Source: Verrucomicrobia bacterium SCGC AAA164-E04
Lineage (GTDB): Bacteria; Verrucomicrobiota; Verrucomicrobiia; Limisphaerales; AAA164-E04
Assembly: GCA_000383715.1 (NCBI GenBank)
Contig: KB911873.1
Span: 24,475 to 88,474 of the forward strand
Length of the DNA: 64,000 nt
Direction: 5' to 3'
The notes beneath the pieces were generated by a model. It had not been told where the DNA came from and searched no databases. It saw nothing but the letters and a program-made list of their open reading frames with translations. Numbering within the stretch: the first letter of the stretch is position 1; the number at the start of each line of letters is the position of its first letter. The position numbers and the translations under genes are program-made. This document shows, piece by piece, positions 26,695 through 35,858 of the stretch.

Positions 26695-28890
26695 ATGATG
26701 TATCGTATTGCAGGATTCGTTTCGACCTGGCTGATTTTGATCGGTTTGGGAGCAAATCTGACACAGGCAGCAGAAACAAAACTTTCCCTTCTGCTGGACA
26801 AGACAGAGGCCACTCCAGGCGACACTGTTCTTGCCGGAATTCGCCTGGAGCTCAAGGAAGGCTGGCACACTTACTGGCGCTACGGGGGTGATGCAGCCCA
26901 ACCGCCCAGGATTACCTGGAAGTTACCACCCGGAATCACTGCGGGCAGTATTCGCTGGCCTCTTCCTGTAAAAGAAGAAAGCTCTGGTCTCTATTCCTAT
27001 GCCTATCACGACGATATTGTACTGCTCGTTCCCTTGACGATAGGCTCTGACCTCAAAACGGGGTCTGTCAAGCTGAATGCGGATGTCTTCTGGCTGGAAT
27101 GCAAAGAATCCTGTATTCCTCGCAATGGAACAATCAGTCGCACCCTCAAGATTGGGACGACTGGCAAATCGTCGCCCGAAGCCTCTTCATTAGCCGCATG
27201 GAACAATAAAGTGCCTCCACCAGCTGTTGACTTGAAATTCAAGGCTGATTGGTCGAAAAGTATAGCCGATGATGAACGTCAACTGACCATTGAGCTAGCT
27301 GAGAACCAAGGCTTCTATTTCAAAGATTTCTATCCCTTTGAAAACGAGGATTACGAAATCGGAGGAAAAACAACTTTTGAACAGGCCGAGGGCAAATCTT
27401 TGTCGCTGACCAAAATACTCCTCAATTGGGGAGAAACATGGCCTGATAAAATAAGTGGTGTTGCCGTGCTGGCAAAGCAGACCGGAGAAAATACCCGGGC
27501 TTATGAAATTTCAGTGACTTTGGGAGAGGGTTTTGAGACTGAAAAGGCAAGCACTGCATTGACAATACCCGCACCCGCGAACGCAGCTCCGGATGGGGCG
27601 GAAGCAACCCCTGTCGAGGAATCAAGTGGGGGATGGCCCCTGATGCTGTTGTTCGCTTTTGTGGGTGGTTTCATCTTGAACTTCATGCCATGCGTACTAC
27701 CGGTTATTTCCCTGAAGATCCTGGGGTTCGTGCATCAAAGCAAAGAACAACCCAGACGCATCTTTCAACTCGGACTACTTTACGGCGTAGGAGTACTATT
27801 CTCTTTTTGGATCCTCGCAGGGCTGGTGATCGGCGTACAATCGGCGGGTAACCTGGCGAACTGGGGCATGCAATTCCAAAACCCTCAATTCCTTGTCCTC
27901 ATGACTCTTCTGGTCACACTGGTCGCACTTAATTTTTTCGGTGTCTTTGAAATTACAGGCGGGCGTTTGACCAGCGCAGCCTCAAATGCAGCCTCACGCA
28001 ATGGAAACATGGGAGCGTTTTTCAACGGCATACTGGCAACTGTGCTGGCAACGCCTTGCACCGCACCATTTTTAGGCACAGCCCTGGGATTTGCGTTCAC
28101 ACAACCCCCAGTCGGCATCGTGGTCTTGTTCACAGCCGTCGCCATGGGTTTGGCGTTTCCTTATATCTTGTTAAGCTGGAACCCAGCCTGGCTCGGCATC
28201 CTCCCCAAACCAGGCGCATGGATGGAACGTTTTAAAGTCTTCATGGGCTTTCCCATGATAGGCACCGCCATCTGGCTCTATACCATTGCCCGCTTGCATT
28301 TCGGAGAAAAAGGGGATCTCTGGATGGGATTATTGCTTGTGTTCGTCGCCATGGCTGCATGGGTCTATGGAGAATTTGTGCAACGAGGAAGCTCACGCAA
28401 AGGACTGGCCCTGGGAGTCAGCGCGGCATGCCTTTTATTTGCCTATGGGTGGATTCTTGAAAGCGAACTTAACTGGCGTGATCCTGTTGGCCCTGTAACA
28501 ACAAATGCAGGAAACGTAAGCAAAGGTAAAAATGGAATCCTCTGGCAAGCATGGTCCGAGGAAGCCGTGGCCAAAGCGCGTGCAGAGGGTAAGGTCGTCC
28601 TCGTAGATTTCACTGCCAAATGGTGCGCTAACTGCCAGATCAACAAAAAAACCAGCATCGAAATCGAGAAAGTACGTCAAAAACTCGAGAGCATCAGCGG
28701 TATTACTTTCAAAGGCGACTACACCTTTTACGATTCAAGGATCACGGCACAACTCCAGAAATTTGGGCGCAGCGGGGTGCCTCTGGTGCTGGTCTATGCC
28801 CCCGGCGCAGAGCCCCCCATCCTCCTTCCCGAATTACTCACACCTGGCATCGTCCTAGAAGCCCTAGAAAAAGCTTCTAGCAAAAGTTGA
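26695..28890 (+). CDS. DsbD-family thiol:disulfide reductase
   Basis: Carries reducing power from cytoplasmic thioredoxin across the membrane. The ATG at 26695 (a second ATG is at 26698) gives about 732 residues with a signal peptide ending near TQAAE. The periplasmic N-terminal domain has GWHTYWRYGGDA and WLECKESCIP. Eight or so helices follow, with paired cysteines in FMPCVLPVISLK and ATPCTAPFLG. The C-terminal thioredoxin domain has WCANC. The full three-module path is present. The frame is open upstream to 26602. Near Fe-S genes it may support cytochrome c or envelope protein maturation. Confidence 0.92.
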   Translation: MMYRIAGFVSTWLILIGLGANLTQAAETKLSLLLDKTEATPGDTVLAGIRLELKEGWHTYWRYGGDAAQPPRITWKLPPGITAGSIRWPLPVKEESSGLYSYAYHDDIVLLVPLTIGSDLKTGSVKLNADVFWLECKESCIPRNGTISRTLKIGTTGKSSPEASSLAAWNNKVPPPAVDLKFKADWSKSIADDERQLTIELAENQGFYFKDFYPFENEDYEIGGKTTFEQAEGKSLSLTKILLNWGETWPDKISGVAVLAKQTGENTRAYEISVTLGEGFETEKASTALTIPAPANAAPDGAEATPVEESSGGWPLMLLFAFVGGFILNFMPCVLPVISLKILGFVHQSKEQPRRIFQLGLLYGVGVLFSFWILAGLVIGVQSAGNLANWGMQFQNPQFLVLMTLLVTLVALNFFGVFEITGGRLTSAASNAASRNGNMGAFFNGILATVLATPCTAPFLGTALGFAFTQPPVGIVVLFTAVAMGLAFPYILLSWNPAWLGILPKPGAWMERFKVFMGFPMIGTAIWLYTIARLHFGEKGDLWMGLLLVFVAMAAWVYGEFVQRGSSRKGLALGVSAACLLFAYGWILESELNWRDPVGPVTTNAGNVSKGKNGILWQAWSEEAVAKARAEGKVVLVDFTAKWCANCQINKKTSIEIEKVRQKLESISGITFKGDYTFYDSRITAQLQKFGRSGVPLVLVYAPGAEPPILLPELLTPGIVLEALEKASSKS

Positions 28891-29137
28891 TTCAAGTCGC
28901 CTGCCATGAGCAGCGAGAGTTGCCCGACGATGAGACAATCCTTGTCAAGTTACGTCATGTTGAGCAGAGAGAAGGGTATTAGAGAAGAAGAAAACCAAAG
29001 TAAGAACCCGCAGCGCACTGAGCCAGATTCATTTGAACGGCTCCTGATGAACCCTTGATATCGAGCGGGAGCAGCATGCATATTTCAATTTGGCTCGTCT
29101 GAGAGCTGTCGATGGATCATGAGTTCACATTCGAAGT

Positions 29138-29947
29138 TCAGGCTGCCCCCGAGACTCCACGAAACATACGGTCATGATTGGATTCAGTTTGAGCTTCCAG
29201 TTCATCCATAGGACACCCCAGCCAGCCTGAAACAAACCGATAGACAGAGCGCAGATTACCGGGATGATTGACAGGCGCATTTTTGTGATCCACCCCTCCA
29301 TGATGTGTTTGCAAATGTTCAGGAAGATGCATATCCGGCGCGTCCGTTTCGATGAGTAAACGGTCAAATGGAATTTGCTCAAAAACTTTCTTTCTGGACG
29401 CTTTTCTCGGATGCGCAAAATAACCGGAAATTGAAAAACGGGCTCCCATCGCAACCCATTCCTGAATCATTTCAACCGGACCGCTGTATGAATGCAGAAG
29501 AAAACCCGGCCCCAGGTGAGGGACGCGTCTCACCAGATCCAGAAGCCGCCCCCAGGCTTTCAAACAATGCACACTAACAGGCAAGCCCAGGCGGTTGGCC
29601 AACTCCCATTGCAGAAGGAACACCTCTTCCTGTTCCTCGATATTGTCCTTGCGAAACCAGCGATCAAGACCGATTTCACCCACAGCCGCTGGAAAAGTCG
29701 TTAAATGTTCCTCGAGATGATGCAACCAATTCGAGGAACGTTCGTTCAACCACCAGGGATGCAATCCGAAGGAAGGTATCACTTGTGAGAACGAATCTGC
29801 ACAATCAACCACCTTCCCCCAATCCCCTTCCCTCGTGCCATTGACGACTAATTGACGGATATTTTCAGATTCAATGAGCTTCGCCATCTGTGGACGAACT
29901 CCATCAAGCCGAACGTCCTGGAGATGTAGATGTGCATCAATGAGCAT
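29138..29947 (-). CDS. TatD-family metal-dependent hydrolase
   Basis: TIM-barrel hydrolase of the TatD DNase family, 269 residues. It begins MLIDAHLHLQD with the HxH metal motif, has GEIGLDRWFRKD with the central glutamate, VSVHCLKAW, and ends near LLIETDAPDMHLPE with the last aspartate. TatD proteins are Mg-dependent exonucleases linked to DNA repair or fragmentation, and exact substrates differ between paralogues. It lies 53 bases downstream of the GntP start region on the same strand, after that gene's stop is passed in reverse order, so co-transcription is not evident. Confidence 0.88.
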   Translation of the reverse strand: MLIDAHLHLQDVRLDGVRPQMAKLIESENIRQLVVNGTREGDWGKVVDCADSFSQVIPSFGLHPWWLNERSSNWLHHLEEHLTTFPAAVGEIGLDRWFRKDNIEEQEEVFLLQWELANRLGLPVSVHCLKAWGRLLDLVRRVPHLGPGFLLHSYSGPVEMIQEWVAMGARFSISGYFAHPRKASRKKVFEQIPFDRLLIETDAPDMHLPEHLQTHHGGVDHKNAPVNHPGNLRSVYRFVSGWLGCPMDELEAQTESNHDRMFRGVSGAA

Positions 29948-30000
29948 GGGAATTATTCAGAATCCTTCGGTGCCACCATTGACTCAGTTGACCTGCAGAC

Positions 30001-31533
30001 CTAACCGGCAAATGGAAGAATCCGGGAGAACACCAGAATCTCCACCAAACCTAACAGCGAAATCGCAGTCAAAAGCACGCTCCATGTGCGGAGTGTTTCC
30101 TTTTCGGTAAAGCCGCTGAGACGCTGCACGACCCAGAATCCACTGTCATTCATCCAAGAAAGAGTGATACTTCCGAATCCTACGGCAAGGAAGATATACA
30201 AGGGGTGATAAGTCAGGCCCGCCCCATCCCCTATGACTGCTGCCATCAACCCCACACCAGTGATCATGGCAACTGTCGCAGAGCCTTGAGCAATACGTAC
30301 GACTGCTGTCGCCAGCCAGGCGAGCAGGATATAGGAAATATTGAACTTGTCGGCGAGTGCCTGAATGGTTTCTCCAACTCCAGCCAGACGGATCATCCCG
30401 CCAAATGCACCACCCGCACCTGTGATCAGAATGATGACGCCAGCCATGTGCAGAGGGGCATCCAATTTTTCACTCAAGGTCTTTGAGAGATTCCCTTTGA
30501 GGGAAGGATTGTTTTTGATGAGCTGAGCAGCGTAAGTTGCGACAGCAAAAGCGGCAGCAATCAGCATGGCAATATTGGAATGCCCTACAAACTGAAGGTA
30601 AGGGTATAATTTACCTTGATCCTTACCCAGCATGTCCAGCACGGACACCAAAGAAATAGCAACAACTGGAAATGCAACTGGAATGGATGACACAAACAAT
30701 CCCGGCAGTTCACTGTCTTTTTTATCAACAATGGATTTTAGATCTTGAGCTGAGGTGCCAGGTACGTTGCGCATGGGAATATTCAGTTTATCGTCAAACC
30801 TCTTGGCCATCACGAGCACCAACCATGCTGGGAGTATACTGGCTGCCAACCCTGCCATGATGGCAACCCCAAGATCTATTTTCAGTGTATTCGCGATCAT
30901 CAGCGGCCCAGGCGTAGGTGGCACCATGGAATGGGTGATAGCCCCCGCACCTGCCATGGCAATGACATACATCGTGTAGCTCTTGCCCGTGCGAAGGCTC
31001 AAGGCACGGGCAAGCGGTATGAGCAGAAAAAATACCGTGTCAAAGAATACAGGGATCGAGAGGAGAAACCCACTCATGAGCAGCACGATCCCAGCTCGCT
31101 TTTCTCCGCACACCTTGAGCAGGGATCTGACAATTCGATCTGCAGCCCCGCTTCCCATGAGACACGTTCCGATGATGGCAGCCAGCGCGATGACCAATCC
31201 AATCCCGCCGGCAGTATTTCCAAAGCCTTTGAGCGACCACTTGACGGATTTAATCAGGTTATTCCCTTCAAGATCTGTCATATCCAGTGCCACTCTGGAA
31301 TCAAAAAGCCCCTTGTTCAAGTCGTTCAGATTAGGTAGATCGCCAGTCAGAATACCCGCAAGGACAGCCGCAAGGATCAATGCTAGAAATGCGTGAACTC
31401 GCAGCATGGTAATGGCGACGACGATGAAGACCACGCAGATGGACAAAATTGCAAATGGCCACATTGAAATGGAAGCCTCTACGCTTGCTTGTGCTAGTAA
31501 GGGTATCATAGTTACTACAGATGGGGTTTGCAT
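30001..31533 (-). CDS. GntP-family gluconate/sugar-acid permease
   Basis: Secondary transporter of the gluconate:H+ symporter family. The ATG at 31533 gives 510 residues; a TTG at 31563 or an ATG at 31509 are alternatives. About a dozen hydrophobic segments are visible, with GntP features such as GSGAADRIVRSLL, SIPVFFDTVFFLLIPLA and THSMVPPTPGPLMIA. Members import gluconate, fructuronate, glycerate or related acids. No kinase or dehydratase lies nearby to pick the substrate. The long AT-rich gap upstream would hold its promoter. Confidence 0.9.
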   Translation of the reverse strand: MQTPSVVTMIPLLAQASVEASISMWPFAILSICVVFIVVAITMLRVHAFLALILAAVLAGILTGDLPNLNDLNKGLFDSRVALDMTDLEGNNLIKSVKWSLKGFGNTAGGIGLVIALAAIIGTCLMGSGAADRIVRSLLKVCGEKRAGIVLLMSGFLLSIPVFFDTVFFLLIPLARALSLRTGKSYTMYVIAMAGAGAITHSMVPPTPGPLMIANTLKIDLGVAIMAGLAASILPAWLVLVMAKRFDDKLNIPMRNVPGTSAQDLKSIVDKKDSELPGLFVSSIPVAFPVVAISLVSVLDMLGKDQGKLYPYLQFVGHSNIAMLIAAAFAVATYAAQLIKNNPSLKGNLSKTLSEKLDAPLHMAGVIILITGAGGAFGGMIRLAGVGETIQALADKFNISYILLAWLATAVVRIAQGSATVAMITGVGLMAAVIGDGAGLTYHPLYIFLAVGFGSITLSWMNDSGFWVVQRLSGFTEKETLRTWSVLLTAISLLGLVEILVFSRILPFAG

Positions 31534-31811
31534 AAGTCCCGCATAAATTGCTGCAAGGGTCAAGAGTTCTTGTGGATGGTTCGGGAGCTGACGCGTGGCT
31601 TTTAGATCGAAAAAGCAATCGAGTCGCTAAAAAAAAACACCACTCAACCTAAATTCGCAATCTTGTGATAAACCCTTCATTTCAGTCCCATGAAACAGAC
31701 GAAATCATGTTGCTTAAAATAGGACATTGCATACAAATTCACGACGTTTACCCCATAATAACGAACCTTCATTACATGTTTTTTATATTTTTATTTTTTA
31801 CTAATTTACTA
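31534..31811. other. AT-rich divergent intergenic region
   Basis: Non-coding stretch between the divergent GntP permease and aroK, strongly A+T rich toward its right end. It contains an A9 run near 31629-31637 and no believable gene; a 60-codon open frame on the plus strand (31665-31847) is low-complexity. The structured part begins at 31812 and is listed separately. Confidence 0.5.
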
Positions 31812-31840
31812 TTGACGAACTACTTACCTATTTATATTAT
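31812..31840 (+). promoter_or_regulatory. Sigma70-like promoter upstream of aroK
   Basis: TTGACG (31812-31817), a 17-base spacer and TATTAT (31835-31840) each differ from consensus at one position. The predicted transcript would start near 31846-31848, immediately before two stable hairpins and about 190 bases before the aroK start codon. Confidence 0.6.
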
Positions 31841-31847
31841 TATATAA

Positions 31848-31938
31848 GGTGATCCACTCACCGTTATCAGGCACAAGAGTGATCGGGTTCAACTATGCTT
31901 CAGGTGGGGTGCACATGAAGCTTAACTCGGTCACTCTT
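31848..31938 (+). ncRNA. Structured RNA, aroK leader or small RNA
   Basis: Two consecutive hairpins follow the promoter. The first pairs GGTGA (31848-31852) with TCACC (31858-31862). The second is large: bases 31875-31889 pair with 31924-31938 over 15 bp including two G-U wobbles. Then comes an asymmetric internal loop, GCTTCA (31897-31902) with TGAAGC (31916-31921), a G-A mismatch, and GTG (31904-31906) with CAC (31912-31914) closing a GGGTG loop. No T run follows, so it is not a simple terminator. I do not recognise a known riboswitch class. Confidence 0.5.
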
Positions 31939-31987
31939 CACCCTTTCACACTCTAGCCTTAAAAACCCTTTACTCCCGGCAGAATGA

Positions 31988-32036
31988 CTTAATTTACATC
32001 TTGGTTCCTGCACTAAACTAGGGTAACCAAATTAAG
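31988..32036 (+). promoter_or_regulatory. Dyad enclosing the aroK start codon
   Basis: CTTAATTT (31988-31995) is perfectly complementary to AAATTAAG (32029-32036). An inner pairing of GGTT with AACC and CCT with AGG extends the stem. The last base of the right arm is the G of the aroK GTG codon, so a folded leader would tuck the initiation site into the base of a stem. Confidence 0.45.
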
Positions 32037-32602
32037 TGTTTCTCGAGCGCAACATTAATAATCTGGCACTGACTGGTTTCATGGGAGTGGGCAAATCCAC
32101 GGTGGGACGTCATCTTGCCGATTACCTGAGTTTCCAGTTCAAGGATACGGATGAGATCATTGAAGAAAGGAACAAAAGCACCATTTCAGAGATCTTTGAT
32201 TCGCGTGGAGAATCCTATTTCCGTGCATTGGAGAAGAAGCTGATCGAGGAAATGCTGGGCTGGAACCAGTGTGTCATATCCACCGGCGGGGGGTTGGTTG
32301 CATTTGATGATAATATGCTTCAACTCAAGAAAAGTGCATTTGTTGTGTGTTTATGGGCAAAGCCTGAAACCATTTTCAATCGCATCAAACGCCAATCGAA
32401 CCGCCCGTTGCTTCAGACGGATAATCCATTTGAAACCATCCGGACCATGCTGGAAAAGCGCAAATCCGCTTATCGTACTGCGGATCTGATGATTAACACA
32501 GATACACGTCCCATGAGGCAAATCAGCCAGATCATCATTCGACAATTTCGCCAAGCGCAACAACAATCGGGAAAACAAAACCGCCCTACCCCTCTATCTT
32601 AA
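32036..32602 (+). CDS. aroK: Shikimate kinase
   Basis: Phosphorylates shikimate in the common aromatic amino-acid pathway. The 188-residue protein has the P-loop GFMGVGKST near residue 20, the shikimate-binding aspartate in FKDTDEIIEE, the SRGESYFRALE segment and the STGGGLV motif, with an LID-like NRPLL region. The start must be the GTG at 32036, because an in-frame TAA directly precedes it and no other start lies before the P-loop. There is no Shine-Dalgarno sequence, and the codon lies in a dyad. No other aro gene is adjacent. Confidence 0.92.
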   Translation: MFLERNINNLALTGFMGVGKSTVGRHLADYLSFQFKDTDEIIEERNKSTISEIFDSRGESYFRALEKKLIEEMLGWNQCVISTGGGLVAFDDNMLQLKKSAFVVCLWAKPETIFNRIKRQSNRPLLQTDNPFETIRTMLEKRKSAYRTADLMINTDTRPMRQISQIIIRQFRQAQQQSGKQNRPTPLS

Positions 32603-32643
32603 TATTCTGAGAATGGGCCGATAAATGGTCGGTCAGTCATGCC

Positions 32644-33714
32644 GTGATTCCATCAAAAGAACAGATACGCAAAATCGCCCTCACGTTAGGGTTCGATGCA
32701 TGCGGCTTTACGGGAGCAGAAAGTCCGGATACTTACCCAAACTATGTTGATTGGATTAACAATGAAAAGCACGGCAGGATGGAGTATCTGCGAAGGCATT
32801 CCGAAAAAAAAGGAGACATGGACAAGGTGTTGCCAGGCATCAAATCCGTCATCAGCTTAGCAATCTCATATCAGATTCCGGAACCATCAAACCAATCCTT
32901 GGCAAACAAGGAGAGTTCACTCCCCAGGGGATTGATCGCCCGCTATGCCCGACACGAAGACTACCACGATGCACTCAAGAAGCCTCTTGAAGATTTGTGT
33001 AACCAACTCACCCGCCTGAATGACAAGGATCACCGACACCTTGCTTACCTGGACACAGGCCCCATCATGGAGCGTGATCTGGCTCAGCGAGCAGGCTTGG
33101 GATTCGTGGGTAAACACACCAACCTGATCAGCCGCTCCCTTGGCAACTGGTTTTTTATTGCTGAAATCCTGACAACGCTAAGTCTGGAACCCGATGAGCC
33201 AGAGCGTAACCGGTGCGGCACTTGTACACGATGCCTGCAGGCCTGTCCAACGGACGCCATTGAAGCCCCATTCAAACTGGATGCACGAAAATGTATCTCT
33301 TACCTCACCATCGAGTTGAAGGGTTCCATCCCCGAGGCGCTGCGCCCGGCTATCGGCAATCGTATATTCGGCTGCGATGATTGCCTGGAGGTTTGCCCCT
33401 GGAATCGATTCGCCAAAGAAGGCGCCCTGATGAAGAGATTTCGAAAAAACGATCTGGAGACTCCTGATTTGATGCACCTGCTGGGAATGGATCATCAAAC
33501 ATTTAAATCAACTTTTGCAGGAACTCCCATCTTGCGAAGCAAGCGAAAGGGGTTCCTCCGTAATGTATGTGTTGCTCTGGGCAACACTGGGACAAGGGAG
33601 GCAATTCCGTCACTCGAGCAGGCATGTATGGATCCTGAACCTCTCATTGCAGAACATGCTGAATGGGCAATTGAACGCATCAAGTCTCGGATTACGAAGT
33701 TAGCCAGCGAGTGA
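32644..33714 (+). CDS. queG: Epoxyqueuosine reductase
   Basis: Cobalamin-dependent iron-sulfur enzyme that converts epoxyqueuosine to queuosine in tRNA. The 356 residues start at GTG 32644. They include the N-terminal cobalamin-binding domain (ARYARHEDYHDAL, DTGPIMERDLAQRAGLGFVGKHTN), two [4Fe-4S] motifs (CGTCTRCLQACP; CDDCLEVCPWN with an earlier Cys in DARKCISYL), and a C-terminal HEAT-like stretch (GNTGTREAIPSLEQA). It follows aroK by 41 bases, so the two may be co-transcribed. Confidence 0.93.
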   Translation: MIPSKEQIRKIALTLGFDACGFTGAESPDTYPNYVDWINNEKHGRMEYLRRHSEKKGDMDKVLPGIKSVISLAISYQIPEPSNQSLANKESSLPRGLIARYARHEDYHDALKKPLEDLCNQLTRLNDKDHRHLAYLDTGPIMERDLAQRAGLGFVGKHTNLISRSLGNWFFIAEILTTLSLEPDEPERNRCGTCTRCLQACPTDAIEAPFKLDARKCISYLTIELKGSIPEALRPAIGNRIFGCDDCLEVCPWNRFAKEGALMKRFRKNDLETPDLMHLLGMDHQTFKSTFAGTPILRSKRKGFLRNVCVALGNTGTREAIPSLEQACMDPEPLIAEHAEWAIERIKSRITKLASE

Positions 33715-33758
33715 AAATCCCATTTACTTTGCGGAGGTTCTTACGTTAGATTGGATTC

Positions 33759-34163
33759 ATGGCAGAGTTCGTCCGTTTCGTAAACAATGGTGCTTCACTG
33801 ATTACACCCGCAGTGGTGGAAAAAGTCATTCGGAAATTACCCGTTTGGAAAGCTGAGTTCACCCAGATTGATGCACCCAAATATCCGCATCTGGTCGATC
33901 AACTGGAGTTTCTGGCTGATGCGGTTGAGGATTGTTATGAAGGAGTATACAAGGATCTTCCTTATTTCGCCATGGCCGAAGCAGTTTTTGCGCTCACCTA
34001 CGCACACAAGCAAGTAGACATTATCCCTGACTCCATTGTGGACCTGGGACATGCAGACGATTCGAGTGTTGTTCGAGCGGTCATCATGCAGAATGAACGG
34101 GCTTTTGAAAAATATGCCAAATCACAAGGAATCAGCTGGCAGCGAATTACTGTAAAACCCTGA
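33759..34163 (+). CDS. DUF1232 (YkvA-like) protein
   Basis: Protein of 134 residues. The segment YAHKQVDIIPDSIVDLGHADDSSVVRAVI near residues 80-110 matches the short DUF1232 pattern (P-x-D-x-IPD, then G-x-x-DD). The rest is helical, with no strong transmembrane stretch and no signal peptide. The function of the domain is unknown; related proteins are often small and membrane-associated. It lies 44 bases after queG on the same strand. Confidence 0.7.
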   Translation: MAEFVRFVNNGASLITPAVVEKVIRKLPVWKAEFTQIDAPKYPHLVDQLEFLADAVEDCYEGVYKDLPYFAMAEAVFALTYAHKQVDIIPDSIVDLGHADDSSVVRAVIMQNERAFEKYAKSQGISWQRITVKP

Positions 34164-34339
34164 ACAAAGAAGTCTTGAGTTTGAGTCACAGAGAGCGTCG
34201 ATATATCGGTGTGTTTTCAACCCGGCAGGCTTTACTGTCTGCAGCGGTTCAGCGCATTCATGTGTGGCACATTGGCCTGCAGTCTCATGGTCATTAAAAA
34301 AAATACCAGGCAGGACAGCGCAGGTGGTCAATGACCTCG
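34164..34339. other. Convergent gap between the DUF1232 gene and glgB
   Basis: It contains a 7-bp inverted repeat (GGTCATT 34289-34295, AATGACC 34330-34336) bracketing an A8 run. The run reads as T8 on the minus strand, about 40 bases past the reconstructed glgB stop. A short ATGTG/CACAT hairpin lies nearby. A minus-strand terminator for glgB is plausible but not clear-cut. Confidence 0.35.
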
Positions 34340-34442
34340 TCATGCCCTTGACGGCTCTTTTTCTCCCTCAAATTTGAAGAACACGGCCGCAAGCGGAGGA
34401 AGCGCAATAGTGAGGCAGTGGGGCCTCCAGTGCCAGCCGAAT

Positions 34443-35858
34443 TCATCGGTATGCAACCCGCCCAGATTTCCTATGCCTCCCCCCCCCGTAAGCAGGAGCA
34501 TCGCTGTTTAGGATTTCTTTCCAATAACCACTTTGCTTGACCCCGACACGATAAGTTTCCCTGACAATAGGCGTGTAGTTAAAGATAGCAACGATGGTTT
34601 CACCCGTTTCGGGGTCTATACGCTCCCAACTGATGATACTTTCATCTGCGTTATCACAATCCACCCACATGAAACCGTCCGAATGACAATCGCCGACATG
34701 AAGGGCTTTCTCGCGGCGGTAAGCATGGTTTAGATCACGCACCCATTGTTTCATCCCACGGTGAAGCTCGTGATCGAGTAAATGCCAATCTAAACTGGCA
34801 TCATGGTTCCATTCACGCCACTGAGCTATTTCTCCTCCCATGAAGATCAGTTTCTTCGCTGGTTGGGCAAACATATTTGCGAACAATAACCTGAGATTGG
34901 CGAACTTCTGCCAGTTATCACCAGGCATTTTTTCGATAAGAGAGCCTTTGCCATGCACAACCTCGTCATGTGAAAGCGGCAACATGTAGTTTTCGGAAAA
35001 CGCATATAAGCCCCTGAACGTCAATTGGTGGTGATGGAATTTACGATAGATGGTGTCCCTGCTGACATAATTCAATGAATCATGCATCCACCCCATATCC
35101 CATTTGTAACCGAATCCCAAGCCCCCCAGATAAAGAGGCCGTGAAACCATGGGCCAGGCGGTCGATTCTTCAGCAATCATCTGAACACCGGGAAATTGCT
35201 TGTAGACCTCTTCATTGAGTCGTTTCAGAAAGGCAATGGCTTCGAGGTTTTCGTTACCCCCATGCTCGTTGGGTATCCACTCACCTTCAGAACGCGAATA
35301 ATCCAGGTACAACATGGAAGCCACGGCATCGACACGTAAACCATCCACATGAAACTGATCCAACCAATAAAAGGCACTGCTGATCAGAAAACTTTTCACC
35401 TCGTGACGACCGTAATTAAAAATGTGGCTTTTCCAATCAGGATGATAGCCTTGTTTTGGATCCGAATGTTCGAAGAGATGAGTGCCATCAAAATAGGCAA
35501 GGCCATGCTCATCATTCGGGAAATGGGAAGGCACCCAATCAAGGATCACGCCAATATCATTTTGATGCAGTAAATCCACTAGGTAGGCAAAATCATCCGG
35601 AGATCCATAGCGGCTTGACGGTGCAAAAAAACCAGTGAGCTGATAGCCCCATGAGGGGTAAAAAGGATGCTCCATCAAAGGAAGAAATTCCACATGAGTA
35701 AATCCTGTTTCCTTCACGTAATCCACCAGCATAGGAGCTAATTCGCGAAAAGATAAATGCCTTTCAGGATCTGATGGATCCCTCTTCCATGAACCGAGAT
35801 GAACTTCATAAACGCTGACCGGCGCTTTGTGGTCAAACTTGGAATCACGATTCTCCAT
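34443..35858 (-). CDS. glgB: glgB catalytic fragment (GH13 domain)
   Basis: The second reading frame, with an internal ATG at 35858, though homology in this frame begins near 35912. It contains the whole GH13 barrel from [14 protein letters not shown] onward to [10 protein letters not shown]. The last dozen or so residues, after the C9 tract at 34479-34487, are out of frame. The true C-terminal beta domain ending is encoded one frame over, down to 34340. Confidence 0.75.
   Translation of the reverse strand: MENRDSKFDHKAPVSVYEVHLGSWKRDPSDPERHLSFRELAPMLVDYVKETGFTHVEFLPLMEHPFYPSWGYQLTGFFAPSSRYGSPDDFAYLVDLLHQNDIGVILDWVPSHFPNDEHGLAYFDGTHLFEHSDPKQGYHPDWKSHIFNYGRHEVKSFLISSAFYWLDQFHVDGLRVDAVASMLYLDYSRSEGEWIPNEHGGNENLEAIAFLKRLNEEVYKQFPGVQMIAEESTAWPMVSRPLYLGGLGFGYKWDMGWMHDSLNYVSRDTIYRKFHHHQLTFRGLYAFSENYMLPLSHDEVVHGKGSLIEKMPGDNWQKFANLRLLFANMFAQPAKKLIFMGGEIAQWREWNHDASLDWHLLDHELHRGMKQWVRDLNHAYRREKALHVGDCHSDGFMWVDCDNADESIISWERIDPETGETIVAIFNYTPIVRETYRVGVKQSGYWKEILNSDAPAYGGGRHRKSGRVAYR

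Noticed and set aside
29125..29454. Minus-strand frame overlapping tatD
   Set aside because: It lies inside the tatD coding sequence in another frame and has no recognisable domain.
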